Part shown: piece by piece, positions 16,374-24,033 of the stretch
Position numbering within the stretch: position 1 is the first letter of the stretch
How the letters are laid out: every line of letters starts with the position of its first letter
NCBI GenBank assembly: GCA_946497955.1
Contig: CAMMMH010000015.1
Span: forward strand, 1-36,452
DNA: 36,452 bases
Reading direction: 5' to 3'
Origin: an uncultured Mycoplasmatota bacterium
Lineage (GTDB): Bacteria; Bacillota_I; Bacilli_A; RF39; UBA660
Notes under the pieces: model-generated
Database searches by the model: none
Seen by the model: the letters and a program-made list of their open reading frames with translations, nothing else
Told to the model about the DNA's origin: nothing
Made by a program: the position numbers and the translations under genes

Positions 16374-16985
16374 ATGGGAGATAATAATAACAATTCAAAA
16401 CAAGTGTTATTATCAGTGCTTGGTGTAGCAATTTTAGTTGTAGCTGTAGTTGGAGTTTCATTCGCTGCATTTACTTATAGTAAAACAGGAGAAAAAGTTA
16501 ATACTATTACAACTGGTACTATTACAATGAGTTATAGTGAAACTACTAATGGTATTAATTTAACTAATGCACTTCCTATGACTGATGGTGTAGGTAAAGC
16601 TTTAAAAGATACAAATCAATATTTTGATTTTACAGTTAATGCTACTATTAGTGGTAATACAACTATCAATTATGCAGTTACTGCTACTAAAGAATCAGAC
16701 AGTACTATTCCAGATACGGGAGTTAAAGTTTATTTAACTGATATGGATGGTGATGCTGATACTGAAATTGTGCCACCAACTAAAGTTTCTGAATTAGATG
16801 TGACTGCAAGTGACGTTTCAGGTGCACCAGATGATCAATTTTTATTAACATCTGATACATTTAGTGCTTCTAACTCACATGATTATCGTTTAAGAATGTG
16901 GGTAGCAGATGATTATGCTGCTCCAGCAACTGCTCAAACTTATAAGTTAAGAGTAAATGTTTATGGTTCAGCAGCTGCTCAATAG
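16374..16985 (+). CDS. SipW-dependent TasA/camelysin-like surface protein 1
   Basis: 203 aa. A short Asn-rich start is followed by a hydrophobic segment (about 11-33) of the SipW-dependent signal-peptide type, with SFAAFTYSKTGEKVN at its end where cleavage would fall. The secreted part is rich in Thr, Ser, Asn and beta-branched residues. Landmarks shared by all paralogues are NGINLTNALPM, NQYFDFTV and YRLRMWV near the C-terminus. There is no LPXTG and no HExxH. TasA-type proteins assemble into extracellular fibres after SipW cleavage. A perfect AAGGAGG ribosome site and its own promoter suggest high expression. Identity as a fibre subunit is inferred from signal type and the linked signal peptidase. 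Confidence 0.82.
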   Translation: MGDNNNNSKQVLLSVLGVAILVVAVVGVSFAAFTYSKTGEKVNTITTGTITMSYSETTNGINLTNALPMTDGVGKALKDTNQYFDFTVNATISGNTTINYAVTATKESDSTIPDTGVKVYLTDMDGDADTEIVPPTKVSELDVTASDVSGAPDDQFLLTSDTFSASNSHDYRLRMWVADDYAAPATAQTYKLRVNVYGSAAAQ

Positions 16986-17002
16986 AAAAAACATAATTAT
17001 AT

Positions 17003-17030
17003 AAAAGTGTCTAATCTCTGACACTTTTTT
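17003..17030 (+). terminator. Terminator after TasA-like gene 1
   Basis: AAAAGTGTC (17003-17011), 8-base loop, GACACTTTT (17020-17028) and Ts. Nearly the same hairpin follows genes 2 and 3. Confidence 0.9.
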
Positions 17031-17048
17031 CTTTTTTTAGAAAAGTAA

Positions 17049-17078
17049 TTGCTATTTTAGTTAGTTTTATGCTATAGT
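17049..17078 (+). promoter_or_regulatory. Promoter of TasA-like gene 2
   Basis: TTGCTA (17049-17054), 18-bp spacer, extended -10 TGC-TATAGT (17073-17078). Duplicate of the gene 1 and gene 3 modules. Confidence 0.72.
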
Positions 17079-17106
17079 TGTATTGTAGAAGGAGGTTAGA
17101 CAAAAA

Positions 17107-17730
17107 ATGAAAGAGAATAATAATAACTCAAAACAAGTGTTATTATCAGTTCTTGGTGTAGCAATTTTAGTTGTAGCTGTTGTAGGAGTTTCATTTGCAG
17201 CATTTAGCTATAGTAAAACAGGAGAAAAAGTTAATACAATTACAACTGGTACTATTTCAATGAATTATGTTGAAGGTGAAAATGCTATTAACTTAACTAA
17301 TGCACTTCCTATGACTGACGATGTTGGTAAAGCTTTAGCTGATACAAATCAATATTTTGATTTTACTGTAAGTGCTAAGATTACTGGTGATGCTACAATT
17401 AATTATGCTATAACTGCACAAGAAGCTAATGAGGAAGCAGAATCTGCTATTCCTAATACAGGAGTTAAAGTTTATTTAACTGATATGGATGGTGATGCTG
17501 ATGATGAAATTTTAGCACCAACTAAGGTAAGTGAATTAACTGCAACTACTGGTAGTGAGCCATCTGGAACACCAAGTGGTCAATTTATTCTTCATACTGG
17601 TACATTTAGTGCTACTAGTTCACATGATTATCGTTTAAGAATGTGGGTAGCTGATGATTATGCTGCTCCAGCAACTGCTCAAACTTATAAGTTAAGAGTA
17701 AATGTTTATGGTGCTGCTGCTGCTCAATAG
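17107..17730 (+). CDS. SipW-dependent TasA/camelysin-like surface protein 2
   Basis: 207 aa. Closest to paralogue 1: the signal segment (about 11-33), the NTITTGTI stretch and the last 30 residues are nearly identical, also at DNA level. The central region (about residues 80-160) differs by substitutions and small insertions such as EANEEAES. The pattern of constant ends and a variable middle fits recent tandem duplication with divergence or recombination. It carries its own promoter, AAGGAGG ribosome site and terminator, spaced about 730 bases from gene 1. Confidence 0.82.
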   Translation: MKENNNNSKQVLLSVLGVAILVVAVVGVSFAAFSYSKTGEKVNTITTGTISMNYVEGENAINLTNALPMTDDVGKALADTNQYFDFTVSAKITGDATINYAITAQEANEEAESAIPNTGVKVYLTDMDGDADDEILAPTKVSELTATTGSEPSGTPSGQFILHTGTFSATSSHDYRLRMWVADDYAAPATAQTYKLRVNVYGAAAAQ

Positions 17731-17747
17731 GAAAAGCATAATTATAT

Positions 17748-17774
17748 AAAAGTGTCTAATCTCTGACACTTTTT
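17748..17774 (+). terminator. Terminator after TasA-like gene 2
   Basis: AAAAGTGTC (17748-17756), loop, GACACTTTT (17765-17773). Duplicate of the gene 1 terminator. Confidence 0.9.
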
Positions 17775-17789
17775 CTTTTTGGAAAATGA

Positions 17790-17819
17790 TTGCTATTTTA
17801 TTCAGTTTTATGCTATAGT
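17790..17819 (+). promoter_or_regulatory. Promoter of TasA-like gene 3
   Basis: TTGCTA (17790-17795), 18-bp spacer, extended -10 TGC-TATAGT (17814-17819). Confidence 0.72.
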
Positions 17820-17847
17820 TGTATTATAGAAGGAGGTTAGACCAAAA

Positions 17848-18465
17848 ATGAAAGATAATAATAATTCAAAACAAGTATTATTATCAGTACTTGGTGTAGT
17901 AATTTTAGTTGTTGCTGTTGTAGGAGTTTCATTTGCAGCTTTTAGTTACAGCAAGACAGGAGAAAAAGTAAATACAATTACTACAGGTACTATTACTATG
18001 AGTTATAGTGAAAATACTAATGGTATTAACTTAACGGATGCTTTGCCAATGTCTGACGAACAAGGTAAGGCTTTAGCTGGAGAAAATAATGTTTTTGATT
18101 TTACTGTGACTGCTACTATTAATGGTTCTGGTACTACAACAATTAATTATGACGTAACAGCAACTAAAGAGAGTGATAGTACTCTTGATGATAGTGCTGT
18201 GAAGGTATATTTGACTAATATAGATAGTAATGCTGATACTCAAGTTTTGAAACCTACTAAAGTTTCTCTTTTATCAACTACTGGTAGTTCTGAAGCAAGT
18301 GGTGCTCCTAGTGGTCAATTTAAGCTTACAACTGGAACTTTTACATCTACAGGAACACATAAGTATAGATTAAGAATGTGGGTAGCTGATGATTATTCTA
18401 ACTTAGGTAGTTCAGGAACTTATAAATTGAGAGTAAGTGTATATGGTGCTGCAGCAGCGCAATAG
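17848..18465 (+). CDS. SipW-dependent TasA/camelysin-like surface protein 3
   Basis: 205 aa. Third member of the near-identical group, with the same signal segment and C-terminal YRLRMWVADDY, but with a more diverged middle (FDFTVTATINGSGTTTIN; SEASGAPSGQFKL). NQYFDF is replaced by NNVFDF. Promoter, AAGGAGG ribosome site and terminator are again duplicated. No catalytic motif is visible; a structural surface protein is the simplest reading. Confidence 0.82.
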   Translation: MKDNNNSKQVLLSVLGVVILVVAVVGVSFAAFSYSKTGEKVNTITTGTITMSYSENTNGINLTDALPMSDEQGKALAGENNVFDFTVTATINGSGTTTINYDVTATKESDSTLDDSAVKVYLTNIDSNADTQVLKPTKVSLLSTTGSSEASGAPSGQFKLTTGTFTSTGTHKYRLRMWVADDYSNLGSSGTYKLRVSVYGAAAAQ

Positions 18466-18480
18466 AGTTTTAATTTCTAG

Positions 18481-18508
18481 AAAAGTGTCTAATCTCTGAC
18501 ACCTTTTT
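18481..18508 (+). terminator. Terminator after TasA-like gene 3
   Basis: AAAAGTGTC (18481-18489), loop, GACACC plus five Ts. A slightly decayed copy of the repeated terminator. Confidence 0.82.
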
Positions 18509-18514
18509 CTTTTC

Positions 18515-18543
18515 TTGCTAAACTTCAATAGATGTGTTATATT
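18515..18543 (+). promoter_or_regulatory. Promoter of TasA-like gene 4
   Basis: TTGCTA (18515-18520), 17-bp spacer, extended -10 TGT-TATATT (18538-18543). Confidence 0.65.
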
Positions 18544-18563
18544 TTTATTGTAGGAGGCTTTAT

Positions 18564-19175
18564 ATGAAAAAGGAAAATAGTAATAATTCTAAGTCAATTG
18601 TACTAATTATAGTTTGCATTATTATTTTAATTTTAGCTGTAGTTGGAGTAAGCTATGCTGCTATTTTTTATTCTAAGGCAGGAGAAAAAGTTAATAGAGT
18701 TACAACTGGTACTATGACTATGAGTTATAGTGAGAATACTAATGGTATTAATTTAACTAATGCACATCCTATGACTGATGATATTGGTAGAAATTTAAAT
18801 GATACAAATCAATATTTTGATTTTACTGTAAATGCAACTATTGGTGGTAATGTTATAATTGATTATGTTGTTACTGCTACTAAAGAAGGAGATAGTACTT
18901 TGCCAGATAATGCAGTAAAAGTATACTTAACTAATTTAAATAGTGGAACTGAATCTCAGGTTTTGGCTCCAACTAAAGTTTCAGATTTACAAATTACTTA
19001 TCAAAATACAGCTGGTGCACCAGATGGGCAGTATGTTCTTTTTTATAGCACTTTTAGTCAAACTGAAGCTCGTAATTATCGTTTAAGAATGTGGGTTGCT
19101 AGTGATTATGTTCTTCCAAGTTTTAGTCAAACTTATAAATTACGAGTAAATGTTTATGGTAGCATAGTTGAATAA
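18564..19175 (+). CDS. SipW-dependent TasA/camelysin-like surface protein 4
   Basis: 203 aa from ATG 18564, which follows TAGGAGG at 18551-18557; the frame is open to a GTG at 18534, but that codon lies in the promoter. It is more diverged than copies 1-3: the signal segment is Ile-rich (IVLIIVCIIILILAVVGVSYA) but the GEKVNRVTTGTMTMSYSENTNGINLTNA region is retained. NALPM has become NAHPM and the C-terminus ends NVYGSIVE. Its promoter and terminator are not copies of those of genes 1-3, so it is an older duplicate. Confidence 0.8.
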   Translation: MKKENSNNSKSIVLIIVCIIILILAVVGVSYAAIFYSKAGEKVNRVTTGTMTMSYSENTNGINLTNAHPMTDDIGRNLNDTNQYFDFTVNATIGGNVIIDYVVTATKEGDSTLPDNAVKVYLTNLNSGTESQVLAPTKVSDLQITYQNTAGAPDGQYVLFYSTFSQTEARNYRLRMWVASDYVLPSFSQTYKLRVNVYGSIVE

Positions 19176-19188
19176 GATATTAGATGTG

Positions 19189-19211
19189 GTACAGTTTATC
19201 TGTACTTTTTT
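19189..19211 (+). terminator. Terminator after TasA-like gene 4
   Basis: GTACAG (19189-19194), 5-base loop, CTGTAC (19200-19205) and six Ts. Confidence 0.85.
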
Positions 19212-19268
19212 CTTTACCTAAAAAAATTAGTGTGATACAATTATTTTAGAATACGAGGGAGTGTAATT

Positions 19269-19901
19269 ATGGATAATCAAAATTATAATGATGAAGTTAT
19301 AAAAAAAGAATCAAACAATAAAATATTTATTATTATTATTTGTTTACTTATTTTTATTATTATGGTAATTGGTGTTTCAGTTGCAACTTTTACTTATACA
19401 AAGGAAAATAAAAGTATTAATACGATAAGTACAGGTAATATTTATTTGAATTATACAGAAGATACTAATGGAATTAATATTACAAATGCTTATCCAATAG
19501 CTGATGAAGTAGGAAAAACTTTAACTAATGAAGATCAATATTTTGATTTTACAGTTGAAGCTTCGCTAGAAGGTGATGTTGCTGCTAAATATGAAGTGTC
19601 AGCAGAGAAAGAAACTTCTTCTACATTAGATAATGATGAAGTTAAGTTATACTTAGAAAAGAAAGTTAATAATTCATATCAAGAAGTAATGGCTCCTAAG
19701 CGTTTTACTCCTCTTAAAGAGAGTACAGATTTAGGAACAATGGCAGGTACGATGTTATTAGACAGTGGTACTTTATCTAAAAGTTCAACTATTAATTACC
19801 GTTTAAGAATGTGGGTTGATGAAAATACTATATTAGATAATTTAGAAAAAAGTTTCGGAGTTAGAGTTTCTATTAAAGCAAAAGTTGATTTAGCAGAATA
19901 A
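19269..19901 (+). CDS. SipW-dependent TasA/camelysin-like surface protein 5
   Basis: 210 aa, the most diverged of the five. A longer acidic/polar N-terminus (MDNQNYNDEVIKKESNN) precedes an Ile-rich membrane segment (about 19-42). Still shared are NGINITNAYP, DQYFDFTVEA and YRLRMWVDE. The body is more charged (Glu/Lys) than the Thr-rich copies 1-3, and the C-terminus ends KAKVDLAE. It is the copy next to the signal peptidase, and no strong terminator separates them, so it may be partly co-transcribed with sipW and could be a minor or anchoring subunit. Confidence 0.78.
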   Translation: MDNQNYNDEVIKKESNNKIFIIIICLLIFIIMVIGVSVATFTYTKENKSINTISTGNIYLNYTEDTNGINITNAYPIADEVGKTLTNEDQYFDFTVEASLEGDVAAKYEVSAEKETSSTLDNDEVKLYLEKKVNNSYQEVMAPKRFTPLKESTDLGTMAGTMLLDSGTLSKSSTINYRLRMWVDENTILDNLEKSFGVRVSIKAKVDLAE

Positions 19902-19977
19902 ATTTCTCATAATGACTTTTTCTTCTTTTTAAGTTGTGATATTATATACTTTAGAATAATAAGTGGGTGATAACTCA

Positions 19978-20652
19978 ATGAAAAAAAATAATAAAGAATG
20001 GTTAACTACAGTGAAAAAAGCATTTCATTTTATTACAACAGTACTAATGTATTCCATTTGTTTAATAATGATAATTGTTTTCTTAGTATTTGTAGTTAAT
20101 TTTATAGATAAACAATATAATTTGAAGTCAGGAGAAAATAAAAAAGACCTTTTTTCAGCTTATACAATAGTTAGTCCTTCTATGGTTCCAGCAATTAATG
20201 TTTTAGATGTTGTTGTTACTATGAGAGTAAATAGTCCTGAAGATTTGGAGAAAGGTGATATTATAACTTTTAATTCTACTGATTATAGATATTCTGGTGT
20301 TCTTGTTACACATAGAATTGTTGATATAGAAAAAACTAGTAGCGGTGAATATTTATTTACTACAAAAGGAGATAATAATAATACTCAAGATTCTTCAAGA
20401 ATTAGTTTTGATGAAATATATGGTAGTGTTTTATTTAGAATTCCTAAAATAGGTTATATTCAATATTATCTTAGTTCGGTTTTAGGATGGGTTGCTATTA
20501 TTATAGTTCCTGCTGTTATTATTATAGGCTATGATATTTATAAACTAATTAAAACTTTAAGGTCTAATGATAATGGTTCTACAAAAAGTGAAAATAAAGA
20601 AAAAAAGAAGAAAAAAATCAAGAAAGAAAAAGAAAAGAGGTTTAAAAAATGA
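19978..20652 (+). CDS. sipW: SipW-type (ER/archaeal-like) signal peptidase I
   Basis: 224 aa from ATG 19978; the GTG at 19963 lies in the GTGGGTGA ribosome site. Topology is an N-terminal membrane segment (about 19-43), an external catalytic domain and a second membrane segment (about 165-190), then a very basic Lys/Glu tail. The catalytic serine is Ser68 in VSPSM. Instead of the bacterial Lys there is His112 (VTHRI), and Asp132 lies in TKGDNN, which is the Ser-His-Asp arrangement of SipW and eukaryotic Sec11. SipW processes TasA and TapA in Bacillus. The TATACT at 19945-19950 may be its -10. The stop overlaps the next gene (ATGA). Confidence 0.9.
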   Translation: MKKNNKEWLTTVKKAFHFITTVLMYSICLIMIIVFLVFVVNFIDKQYNLKSGENKKDLFSAYTIVSPSMVPAINVLDVVVTMRVNSPEDLEKGDIITFNSTDYRYSGVLVTHRIVDIEKTSSGEYLFTTKGDNNNTQDSSRISFDEIYGSVLFRIPKIGYIQYYLSSVLGWVAIIIVPAVIIIGYDIYKLIKTLRSNDNGSTKSENKEKKKKKIKKEKEKRFKK

Positions 20653-21194
20653 AAAAAATAATTTTATTATTGTTGGCTGGAGTTGCTTTATTTGCTTTTA
20701 TTTTTACGACTTCAATACTGTGGTATAGATTCTTTTATAATGATTCTACTGTTATAAATGATGTCGGTTCTGTTAATGTTCAACTTGGTGATAACAACGT
20801 AATAGATGAAAGTGGTTTCATTCCTTTAGATGATGAGACCGCTAAAAATATTACTCCATATGAGTTTAAGGTTGAAAATAATAGTAACGGTGATGCTTTA
20901 TATACTGTTTTGTTAGAAGATGGTATGATTAGTGATGATGCTAATTATACTAATAAGGAATTACTTTCAAGAAATCAGCTAAGATATCAGTTATCTTTAA
21001 ATGGTAATGTTATTAAAGTTGGTAATTTAAGTGAAATTGAAAATAATGTTTTAGATACTAGGAATATAGCTTCTTCACAAGTTAATAATTATCAATTACG
21101 TATCTATGTAGGCGAGTCTTTCCAAAACACTGATTGGCAGAATAAATATTATCATTTTAATATTAATGTACAAATGGAGGATGAAAATGTATGA
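20649..21194 (+). CDS. Divergent TasA/TapA-like secreted protein
   Basis: 181 aa. One hydrophobic segment at about 4-25, then an extracellular domain. Sequence identity with the five upstream paralogues is low, but the layout matches: a short strand after the signal (VGSVNVQLGD), PYEFKVENNSNGDALYTV in place of FDFTV, and NNYQLRIYV in place of YRLRMWV. It overlaps sipW by 4 bases and the next gene by 4 bases, so all three are translationally coupled. By analogy with TapA in the tapA-sipW-tasA operon it could be an anchoring or nucleating partner; that role is inferred. Confidence 0.68.
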   Translation: MKKIILLLLAGVALFAFIFTTSILWYRFFYNDSTVINDVGSVNVQLGDNNVIDESGFIPLDDETAKNITPYEFKVENNSNGDALYTVLLEDGMISDDANYTNKELLSRNQLRYQLSLNGNVIKVGNLSEIENNVLDTRNIASSQVNNYQLRIYVGESFQNTDWQNKYYHFNINVQMEDENV

Positions 21195-21880
21195 AAAAGT
21201 TTCTTTTAGAATATGCTAATGTTTTTGCTTATACTATTACTGGTTTAATTTTTGGCCTTGCTTTCTTTTTGCTTTTTATTAACTTCTATCATATGCAGGA
21301 GCTGGCTGAAACTGTTGATGTTAGTTCTTATAATGATACTAATAAGGCAACTGTAGAAAGTAAAATTGAAACTATAAGAAATAATATAAGTGTTTATAAT
21401 CAATCTACTTATACTGGTTCTCTTAATATATATGGGCTTAATACTGTTCAGCTAAAATTACAGGATTGTCTTGAAATATTAGAAAGTGAAGATATGATGA
21501 AATATTTTGAGTTAGATGAGATAGGTATTAAGGATAGTTATAATTTTACTTTGGATTTTAAAAATAAAATATTAAATGACTGTTTAGTTATGCAGGTTAA
21601 ATCTATGTTTAATACTGATACTGTGTCAATGTTACCTAATTTTAATGTTATAAAGCCTTATGTAGAACTTAATTTAGACACTTTGCTTGATTCTACTAAT
21701 TATGTTCAAAGTAATATTGAAAATTCTGATCATTATTATTTCAGTACAGAAACTAATAAAGCTAATTTCTTTAATTTAGTTGATGATAGTTATTCAGATG
21801 TTATGAATAGTTATCAGAATTCTCTTGATTTACTTGTAGAAGTTTCTAATTGGTATAGAAATGTAGTATTAGGAGGTTAG
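21191..21880 (+). CDS. Unknown single-pass surface protein of the sipW operon
   Basis: 229 aa. One N-terminal membrane segment (about 10-31, YTITGLIFGLAFFLLFINFY) is followed by a roughly 195-residue extracellular part that looks helical and is rich in Asn, Ser, Tyr and Asp (NNISVYNQSTYTGSLNIYG; NFTLDFKNKILNDCLV). Two cysteines are present. Not recognised. It starts within the stop of the preceding gene (ATGA), which argues that its amount is matched to the sipW and TasA-like products. It could be an adaptor or assembly factor for the surface fibre. Confidence 0.65.
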   Translation: MKKFLLEYANVFAYTITGLIFGLAFFLLFINFYHMQELAETVDVSSYNDTNKATVESKIETIRNNISVYNQSTYTGSLNIYGLNTVQLKLQDCLEILESEDMMKYFELDEIGIKDSYNFTLDFKNKILNDCLVMQVKSMFNTDTVSMLPNFNVIKPYVELNLDTLLDSTNYVQSNIENSDHYYFSTETNKANFFNLVDDSYSDVMNSYQNSLDLLVEVSNWYRNVVLGG

Positions 21881-21883
21881 ATA

Positions 21884-22339
21884 ATGAAGAAAATTTTTAA
21901 TTGGTTATTTTATGGTCTTAAATTTCTTCTTTTAATTGCAGCTTTGGGTTTGACTTTGTTTGTTTTAATTAGAATGAATGTAAGACTTGAAAAAAATATG
22001 ATGTCAGTTTTACCAGAATTAATTCCTTTTGCACTTTTATTAATTTTGTTTATAGTTAATATGATTTTTAAACAAAAAGGTGTTAATGAAAATATATTTT
22101 ATAATTTAACTTGTTGTTTGGTTTTAGCGACAATTGTGTGTGTAGCTTTAAGGGCTGTTTTGGATACTAATATGGTTCTTAATGAAAAATATGGATATGG
22201 TGTTGATTTTAACTTTTTTGATAATTTTGTTGCTTATATAAATATCATGTTATATGGTTTATCAATTGCTAATATTTTGTTTATGTTTAGGGAAAAAGAA
22301 GATAAAGTTCAAAAGTCTAAGAAATTAAAGAAAGCTTAG
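21884..22339 (+). CDS. Unknown small polytopic membrane protein of the sipW operon
   Basis: 151 aa with about four hydrophobic segments: near 9-27, 45-61, 73-90 and 110-130. The C-terminus is basic (KEDKVQKSKKLKKA). Not recognised. It follows the previous stop by three bases, behind a good GGAGG ribosome site, and is last in the operon: a strong terminator overlaps its stop codon. An accessory role in export or anchoring of the TasA-like proteins is a guess from context. Confidence 0.65.
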   Translation: MKKIFNWLFYGLKFLLLIAALGLTLFVLIRMNVRLEKNMMSVLPELIPFALLLILFIVNMIFKQKGVNENIFYNLTCCLVLATIVCVALRAVLDTNMVLNEKYGYGVDFNFFDNFVAYINIMLYGLSIANILFMFREKEDKVQKSKKLKKA

Positions 22340-22347
22340 ACTTTTTT
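22311..22347 (+). terminator. Terminator of sipW operon
   Basis: AAAGTCTAAG (22312-22321) pairs perfectly with CTTAGACTTT (22335-22344) across a 13-base loop, then Ts. The stop codon of the last gene is in the 3' arm. Confidence 0.9.
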
Positions 22348-22348
22348 C

Positions 22349-22377
22349 TTTACAATTATTTTAACTCTTAATATAAT
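22349..22377 (+). promoter_or_regulatory. rsmA promoter
   Basis: TTTACA (22349-22354), 17-bp spacer, TATAAT (22372-22377), directly after the sipW-operon terminator. Confidence 0.8.
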
Positions 22378-22411
22378 CTAAGTGTAGATGAAATTAAAGG
22401 AAGTGAGTTTT

Positions 22412-23215
22412 GTGGAAGAGTTTAAATTTAAGAAAAAGTTCGGACAAAATTTTTTACAGAATAAAGCTGTTATTGATAAGATTGCTAAAGTTGCTTTAGT
22501 TAAACCAGGGTCTTTAATTATAGAAGTAGGTCCTGGCAGTGGTAATTTAACTGTTGCTTTAGCAGAACTACATAAAGATAGTAATATTTTGGCTTATGAA
22601 ATAGATAATAATTTAGAAGATATTCTTTCTGTTAGACTTAATGATTATAATAATGTAAAAGTCTTATTTTCTGATTTTCTTAAGGCAGATATTGCTTTAG
22701 ATGTGAAGGAATATTCTTATAATAATATTTATTTTGTTAGTAATGTACCATACTATATAACTACTCCTATACTTTTTAAATTGATTGATAGTAATTTAGC
22801 TTTTGAAAAAATTGTAATGATGGTTCAAAAAGAGGTTGGGGATAGATTTTGTAGTAAAGTATCTACAAAAGATTATGGGGGTCTTACTGTTATTCTTAAC
22901 TATTTTTTTGATGTGAGAAAGGAATTTGTTGTTGATAGAAATCAGTTTTATCCTAGACCTAATGTTGATAGTGTTGTTGTTTCTTTTAGTAGAAAAGAGA
23001 AGCTTGAAGAGTTAGCAGATAAAGACTTTTTTATAAAGCTTGTTCATGATAGTTTTCAGTTTAGGAGAAAGACTTTAAGAAATAATTTAAAGAAATATGA
23101 TTTAGAACTTTTAGAGAGTGTTTTAAATAAATATGGATATGATTTGAGTGTGAGAGCTGAGGCTTTAGATTATAAAATATTTGTTGAGATGGCTAATACT
23201 TTATATAAATCATAA
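22412..23215 (+). CDS. rsmA: 16S rRNA dimethyladenosine transferase RsmA (KsgA)
   Basis: 267 aa from GTG 22412, preceded by AAAGGAAGTGA. The in-frame ATG at 22388 would lie only about 4 bases from the predicted transcript start, with no ribosome site. KsgA dimethylates A1518 and A1519 in 16S rRNA during 30S assembly. Signatures: FKFKKKFGQNFL near the N-terminus, the SAM motif IEVGPGSGNLT, and the catalytic NVPYYITTP (N-x-P-Y). The C-terminal helical domain is complete. In B. subtilis rnmV lies just upstream; here the surface-protein island takes that place. Confidence 0.95.
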   Translation: MEEFKFKKKFGQNFLQNKAVIDKIAKVALVKPGSLIIEVGPGSGNLTVALAELHKDSNILAYEIDNNLEDILSVRLNDYNNVKVLFSDFLKADIALDVKEYSYNNIYFVSNVPYYITTPILFKLIDSNLAFEKIVMMVQKEVGDRFCSKVSTKDYGGLTVILNYFFDVRKEFVVDRNQFYPRPNVDSVVVSFSRKEKLEELADKDFFIKLVHDSFQFRRKTLRNNLKKYDLELLESVLNKYGYDLSVRAEALDYKIFVEMANTLYKS

Positions 23216-23237
23216 TTATTTCTTTTAAACATATAAT
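23210..23237 (+). promoter_or_regulatory. Sigma-E/K-like promoter of yabG
   Basis: TCATAAT (23210-23216) and CATATAAT (23230-23237), with ATA to CATA spacing of 15. The ribosome site GGGTGA follows 13 bases after the C of CATAT, as at bofA and yabP. In B. subtilis yabG is read by sigma-K, whose -10 is similar (CATANNNTA). Confidence 0.45.
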
Positions 23238-23253
23238 TTAATGGGTGAATTTT

Positions 23254-24033
23254 ATGTTTAAAATTGGTGATGTTGTAACTAGGAATTCTTATAATAATGA
23301 TATAATATTTACAATTATTGATATTAAAGATGATATAGCTTATTTAAAGGGAATAGATGTTAGACTTTATGCTGATAGTAGTTTAGATGATTTAGAAAAA
23401 GCTTTAGTAAATTATGATAATAATAAAGACCGTAATGATGCTTTAAAGATTAAAGATATGTTAAATTTAGATAGAAGTGAATACTTTTATTTACCAGGGA
23501 AGATTTTACATATCGATGGGGATAAGGATTACTTGAAAAGATGTATAGATTTTTATAAGGATATGCATTTAGAAGCTTATGGTGTTAATTTGGATGAAGA
23601 AAGATTTGAAAGAGATATTACTTCTTGTTTGAAAGAGTATAAACCAGATATTTTAGTTATTACAGGACATGATTCTTTTAAGAAAAATAAAGATAAGAAT
23701 AATTTGTCTAGTTATCAGAATTCAAATAATTTTGTTAAGGCAACTGTTAAAGCTAGAGAATATGAGAGAAATCAAGATAAACTTATTATAATAGCAGGAG
23801 CATGTCAGTCTTTTTATGAAGATTTAATTAAAGCGGGTGCTAACTTTGCTTCTAGTCCTAAGCGGATTAATATTCATGCACTGGACCCTGCTATAATAGC
23901 AAGTGCTGTAGCATTATCTCCTAAGAATAAAGAAATTGATTTAATAAGTCTTTTAGATAAGACACATTACGGTAGTGATGGTATGGGTGGTATTATTACT
24001 AATGGTGTTATGTATGTGGGGTATCCTAGATGA
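23254..24033 (+). CDS. yabG: Sporulation-specific protease YabG
   Basis: 259 aa from ATG 23254; the GTG at 23245 lies in the GGGTGA ribosome site. Peptidase family U57. It begins with a small SH3-like KIGDVVTRNSY region. Conserved stretches are GKILHIDGD, DILVITGHDS, ACQSFYEDLI, ASSPKRINIHALDP and the C-terminal KTHYGSDGMGGI. In Bacillus it is made in the mother cell and trims coat proteins (SpoIVA, SafA, YrbA) so that Tgl can cross-link them. It overlaps veg by 4 bases. Gene order rsmA-yabG-veg is as in B. subtilis. Its presence is strong evidence for a spore former. Confidence 0.93.
   Translation: MFKIGDVVTRNSYNNDIIFTIIDIKDDIAYLKGIDVRLYADSSLDDLEKALVNYDNNKDRNDALKIKDMLNLDRSEYFYLPGKILHIDGDKDYLKRCIDFYKDMHLEAYGVNLDEERFERDITSCLKEYKPDILVITGHDSFKKNKDKNNLSSYQNSNNFVKATVKAREYERNQDKLIIIAGACQSFYEDLIKAGANFASSPKRINIHALDPAIIASAVALSPKNKEIDLISLLDKTHYGSDGMGGIITNGVMYVGYPR

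Noticed and set aside
16374-19901. TasA-like array as a CRISPR or prophage-related repeat
   Set aside because: The repeats are protein-coding cassettes of about 700 bases with no spacers, integrase or att-like sites.
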